DNA of 7,573 nt from Promethearchaeota archaeon (GTDB taxonomy: Archaea; Asgardarchaeota; Lokiarchaeia; Sigynarchaeales; SOKP01), in NCBI GenBank assembly GCA_019894735.1, contig JAGXOB010000108.1, positions 1 to 7,573 of the forward strand, in the 5' to 3' direction. The notes below the pieces were generated by a model. The model searched no databases. It was not told the origin of the DNA and worked only from the letters and a program-made list of their open reading frames with translations. Numbering within the stretch: position 1 is the first letter of the stretch; every line of letters begins with the position of its first letter. Shown here in pieces: positions 5,593-7,573 of this stretch. Position numbers and translations under genes: made by a program.

Positions 5593-7269
5593 CTATTTTT
5601 TGCTACTTTTCTTCGCTTCTTTTTCTCTTAAAGTTCTTCGTAGAATTTTTCCCACTCCGCTTTTTGGGAGGCTTCGGACAAATTGTACTTCTCTAGGATA
5701 TTTGTAGGCCGCTAAGTTTTCCTTTGTAAAATCGATAATGTCTTGTTTAGTAACTTTTCCCTTGCTCTCATTTTTAAGTATGACAAAAGCTTTGATATTT
5801 TCACCTTTCACAGGATCAGGAACGCCTATTACGGCACATTCTTGTATGGCGGGATGTTCATATAGAACTTCTTCAATTTCCCTCGGATATACGCTGTGTC
5901 CTTTGTATTTTATTAAATCTTTAATCCGATCTAGTAAAAACAGATAACCCTCATCATCCAATCTTCCATAATCGCCTGTTCGCAACCATTTAAGACCACC
6001 GGCTTCGAAAAATACAAGCTTGTTTTCCTCAGGTCTATTATGATAACCTACCATTATTTGGGGTCCTGAAAGGACAACCTCTCCTTCTTCTCCTACGGGT
6101 AAAAATTCAACTTTGTCACTCACAATTCCTACAAGAGTATTGGTGAAAGGATGTCCAACGCTTCCACGCTTCAATTTTGACCAGACAGGAGCAGTTATGG
6201 CGCCTGTACTAGTTTCGCTTAACCCATATCCCTCAGCCATTCTGAAACCAGTCCTTCTCTCCCATTCCGCAGCTAATTCGTCCGGTAGTGCCCCTGCACC
6301 GCAATTAGCGAACTTTAAGCAACTCATATCAACATCTTTCATGTGGGGAGAGTTAAGAATATTAACAAACATAGTTGGTACGCCAAGTAACATGTTTGGA
6401 CGCCCTTCTTTAATTACTTCTGCGATTCTCTGAAGATCAAATGACGGAAGGACATAAGCTTTCGATCCAAATAAACAACCACATAGTAGTTCGCATGTTT
6501 GTCCGTAGATATGGTACCAAGGTAATACTGAAAGAGCTACGATGTTTTCTTTAAGATAATTCTCGATCATGTAATCAGAACCTTGTTTTATTGCCCAGAG
6601 CATTGATACGATGTTATGATGTGATAACAAAGCTCCTTTGGGAAGACCTGTTGTTCCTCCGGTATATTGAATGATAGCAATATCTTCTTTAGTATTGATC
6701 TTGACATCATATTCAAGAGGTTCTTGATATTTATTTAATAACTTATCATAATGAATGATTTTATCTGTTTCGGGAACATCAATAACATCGTCCATTATAT
6801 TTAATACAATTACATTTCTTAGCGATACTTTATCTGCGACTTTCTCATACTCCCGAACGAATCGATCTATCGTTATCAAGTATTTTGCACCAGAATCATT
6901 AATTTGATATGCAAGTTCTCTTCCCGTAAATAAAGGACTAATAGCAGTTAATGTAGCGCCAAGATATACCGCAGCAAAATAAGTAATAGAGAATTGGGGG
7001 CAATTAGGAAGCCATAAAGCTACAGTTTCCCCCTTTTTTACCCCAAGATCTTTTAACGCTGCTGCAAATCTTCTAGTTAATCCTTCTAGCATCTTTGTGG
7101 TAAATTCTTTCCCAAAAAAGTCTAACATAACGTGATCAGGAAAATTCTTTTCATTATAGTTCCACACATCAATTAACGACCAATCTTCTGGAACATCAAG
7201 TTCTACAGTTATTCCCTCAGCTAAATAATCTTTCCAATAACGATTTTTAATATAATCTGGAAGTTCCAT
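5593..7269 (-). CDS. Long-chain fatty-acid-CoA ligase (AMP-forming)
   Basis: This is an ANL-superfamily adenylating enzyme of 558 residues, the usual length for FadD-type ligases. It activates a carboxylic acid with ATP to an acyl-AMP and transfers it to coenzyme A. Visible motifs are the phosphate loop YTGGTTGLPKG (202-212), the GYGLSETS motif (347-354) that contacts AMP and substrate, TGD (431-433) with the ribose-binding aspartate, the DRIKD-IKYKG hinge (447-457) and the catalytic lysine Lys541 in GVGKILRR. All key residues are present, so it should be active. Substrate chain length cannot be read from sequence; fatty acids are most likely and aromatic acids possible. GAGATGATT about eight bases upstream resembles a Shine-Dalgarno site and supports this start. 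A TATA-like stretch (about 7354-7369, minus) may be its promoter. No beta-oxidation genes are adjacent, so catabolic or lipid-recycling use is open. Confidence 0.93.
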   Translation of the reverse strand: MELPDYIKNRYWKDYLAEGITVELDVPEDWSLIDVWNYNEKNFPDHVMLDFFGKEFTTKMLEGLTRRFAAALKDLGVKKGETVALWLPNCPQFSITYFAAVYLGATLTAISPLFTGRELAYQINDSGAKYLITIDRFVREYEKVADKVSLRNVIVLNIMDDVIDVPETDKIIHYDKLLNKYQEPLEYDVKINTKEDIAIIQYTGGTTGLPKGALLSHHNIVSMLWAIKQGSDYMIENYLKENIVALSVLPWYHIYGQTCELLCGCLFGSKAYVLPSFDLQRIAEVIKEGRPNMLLGVPTMFVNILNSPHMKDVDMSCLKFANCGAGALPDELAAEWERRTGFRMAEGYGLSETSTGAITAPVWSKLKRGSVGHPFTNTLVGIVSDKVEFLPVGEEGEVVLSGPQIMVGYHNRPEENKLVFFEAGGLKWLRTGDYGRLDDEGYLFLLDRIKDLIKYKGHSVYPREIEEVLYEHPAIQECAVIGVPDPVKGENIKAFVILKNESKGKVTKQDIIDFTKENLAAYKYPREVQFVRSLPKSGVGKILRRTLREKEAKKSSKK

Positions 7270-7407
7270 TTAATTAATCATCTCATTTCTATTGTTTGAA
7301 GTTCAAATCGATTATCTCAATGGTGAAATTACGAGTAGAATTAATCTTAAAATTCTCATATAATATTTAAGGTTTTTTAGAAAAACGAAAAATTTACCTT
7401 AGCTGTA
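7270..7407 (-). promoter_or_regulatory. Spacer with probable acyl-CoA ligase promoter and upstream T-rich terminator
   Basis: This 138-base AT-rich spacer lies between the edge gene and the acyl-CoA ligase gene, both on the minus strand. Near the edge gene, two T5 runs on the minus strand (7388-7392 and 7381-7385) look like its terminator. Closer to the ligase, a TTAAATATTATATG stretch (about 7356-7369) is the best TATA-box candidate; it would give a leader of roughly 65-70 bases. A purine-rich GAGATGATT (7276-7284) is the likely ribosome binding site. No small gene is apparent. Confidence 0.4.
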
Positions 7408-7573
7408 CTAATCATCATGATTTATTATATGTTCTGGGAATGGCTTAATATTCTTTAAAGATTTACGCAGAAATAAAGGGTATAATCTTAGATTTTCGAG
7501 TTCATTAACATTCACCCATTTAAAGATTAAAGCAAATCCTGTTCCATCGTAGACATCATTTTCAATCTTAAAA
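7408..7573 (-). CDS. C-terminal part of a probable Nudix hydrolase (starts beyond the window)
   Basis: On the minus strand an open frame enters at the right edge and runs 54 codons to a TAG at 7408-7410. It reads DGTGFALIFKWV, then NELENLRLYPLFL, and ends PEHIINHDD. A Trp followed by an EL-x-x-L-x-LYP-x-FL helix and a PEHI(I/V)-x-x-D end is a pattern I associate with the C-terminus of small MutT/Nudix hydrolases. The Nudix box itself would be outside the window, so the family cannot be confirmed. It is not closely similar to the C-terminus of the membrane Nudix protein at 1575-3251. Its stop is 138 bases from the start of the acyl-CoA ligase gene, and T runs between them suggest a separate transcript. 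Confidence 0.55.
   Translation of the reverse strand, partial: FKIENDVYDGTGFALIFKWVNVNELENLRLYPLFLRKSLKNIKPFPEHIINHDD

Noticed and set aside
5738..6433. Two plus-strand open frames (69 and 106 codons) inside the acyl-CoA ligase gene
   Set aside because: Both are opposite conserved ligase motifs and have shadow-like composition. The ligase reading frame is certain.

Overview
This window reads as archaeal DNA with low G+C (about one third by eye). Protein-coding genes are separated by short AT-rich spacers with TATA-like boxes and oligo-T stretches where archaeal transcripts would end, and Shine-Dalgarno sites are weak or absent before several genes. The gene content is a quinolinate synthase, an HTH/iron-sulfur protein, an AMP-forming acyl-CoA ligase and several Nudix proteins. 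This mix fits an anaerobic archaeon, possibly an Asgard (Lokiarchaeia-like) lineage. That assignment is inference only; no rRNA or other marker is present.

Left half (1-4282): the region is a tandem duplication of about 2.2 kb. Each unit carries, on the minus strand, a gene for a large protein with a soluble N-terminal region, a helical stalk, two transmembrane helices and a C-terminal Nudix domain. Divergent from it, across a 95-96 bp spacer, is nadA. The right-hand unit (1575-4282) has a complete 558-residue membrane Nudix gene and a complete 311-residue nadA. The left-hand unit has a membrane Nudix gene that is open across all 351 visible codons before it leaves the window. Its nadA stops after 84 codons, just before the first iron-sulfur ligand. 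The break in nadA is joined directly to what looks like the first 22 codons of a gamma-carbonic-anhydrase-like gene on the opposite strand. This is what a tandem duplication with one breakpoint in each of those two genes would leave. It predicts an intact carbonic-anhydrase-like gene just left of the window.

Right half (4283-7573): three minus-strand genes follow. They are a 372-residue winged-helix/cysteine-rich/2x[4Fe-4S] ferredoxin-type protein, a 558-residue long-chain fatty-acid-CoA ligase, and at the edge the C-terminal 54 codons of a probable second, soluble Nudix hydrolase. The T-rich spacers suggest mostly separate transcripts.

Functional picture: nadA makes quinolinate for NAD synthesis. 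The Nudix domain beside it carries a GR-DPRG motif that I associate with the ADP-ribose/NrtR branch of the Nudix family, so it may hydrolyse or sense ADP-ribose. Its place behind two membrane helices in a CorA-like layout is the most interesting point in the window. It raises the possibility of an ADP-ribose-responsive channel or transporter, similar in idea to the animal TRPM2 channel. This is a hypothesis from architecture and context, not a demonstrated function.
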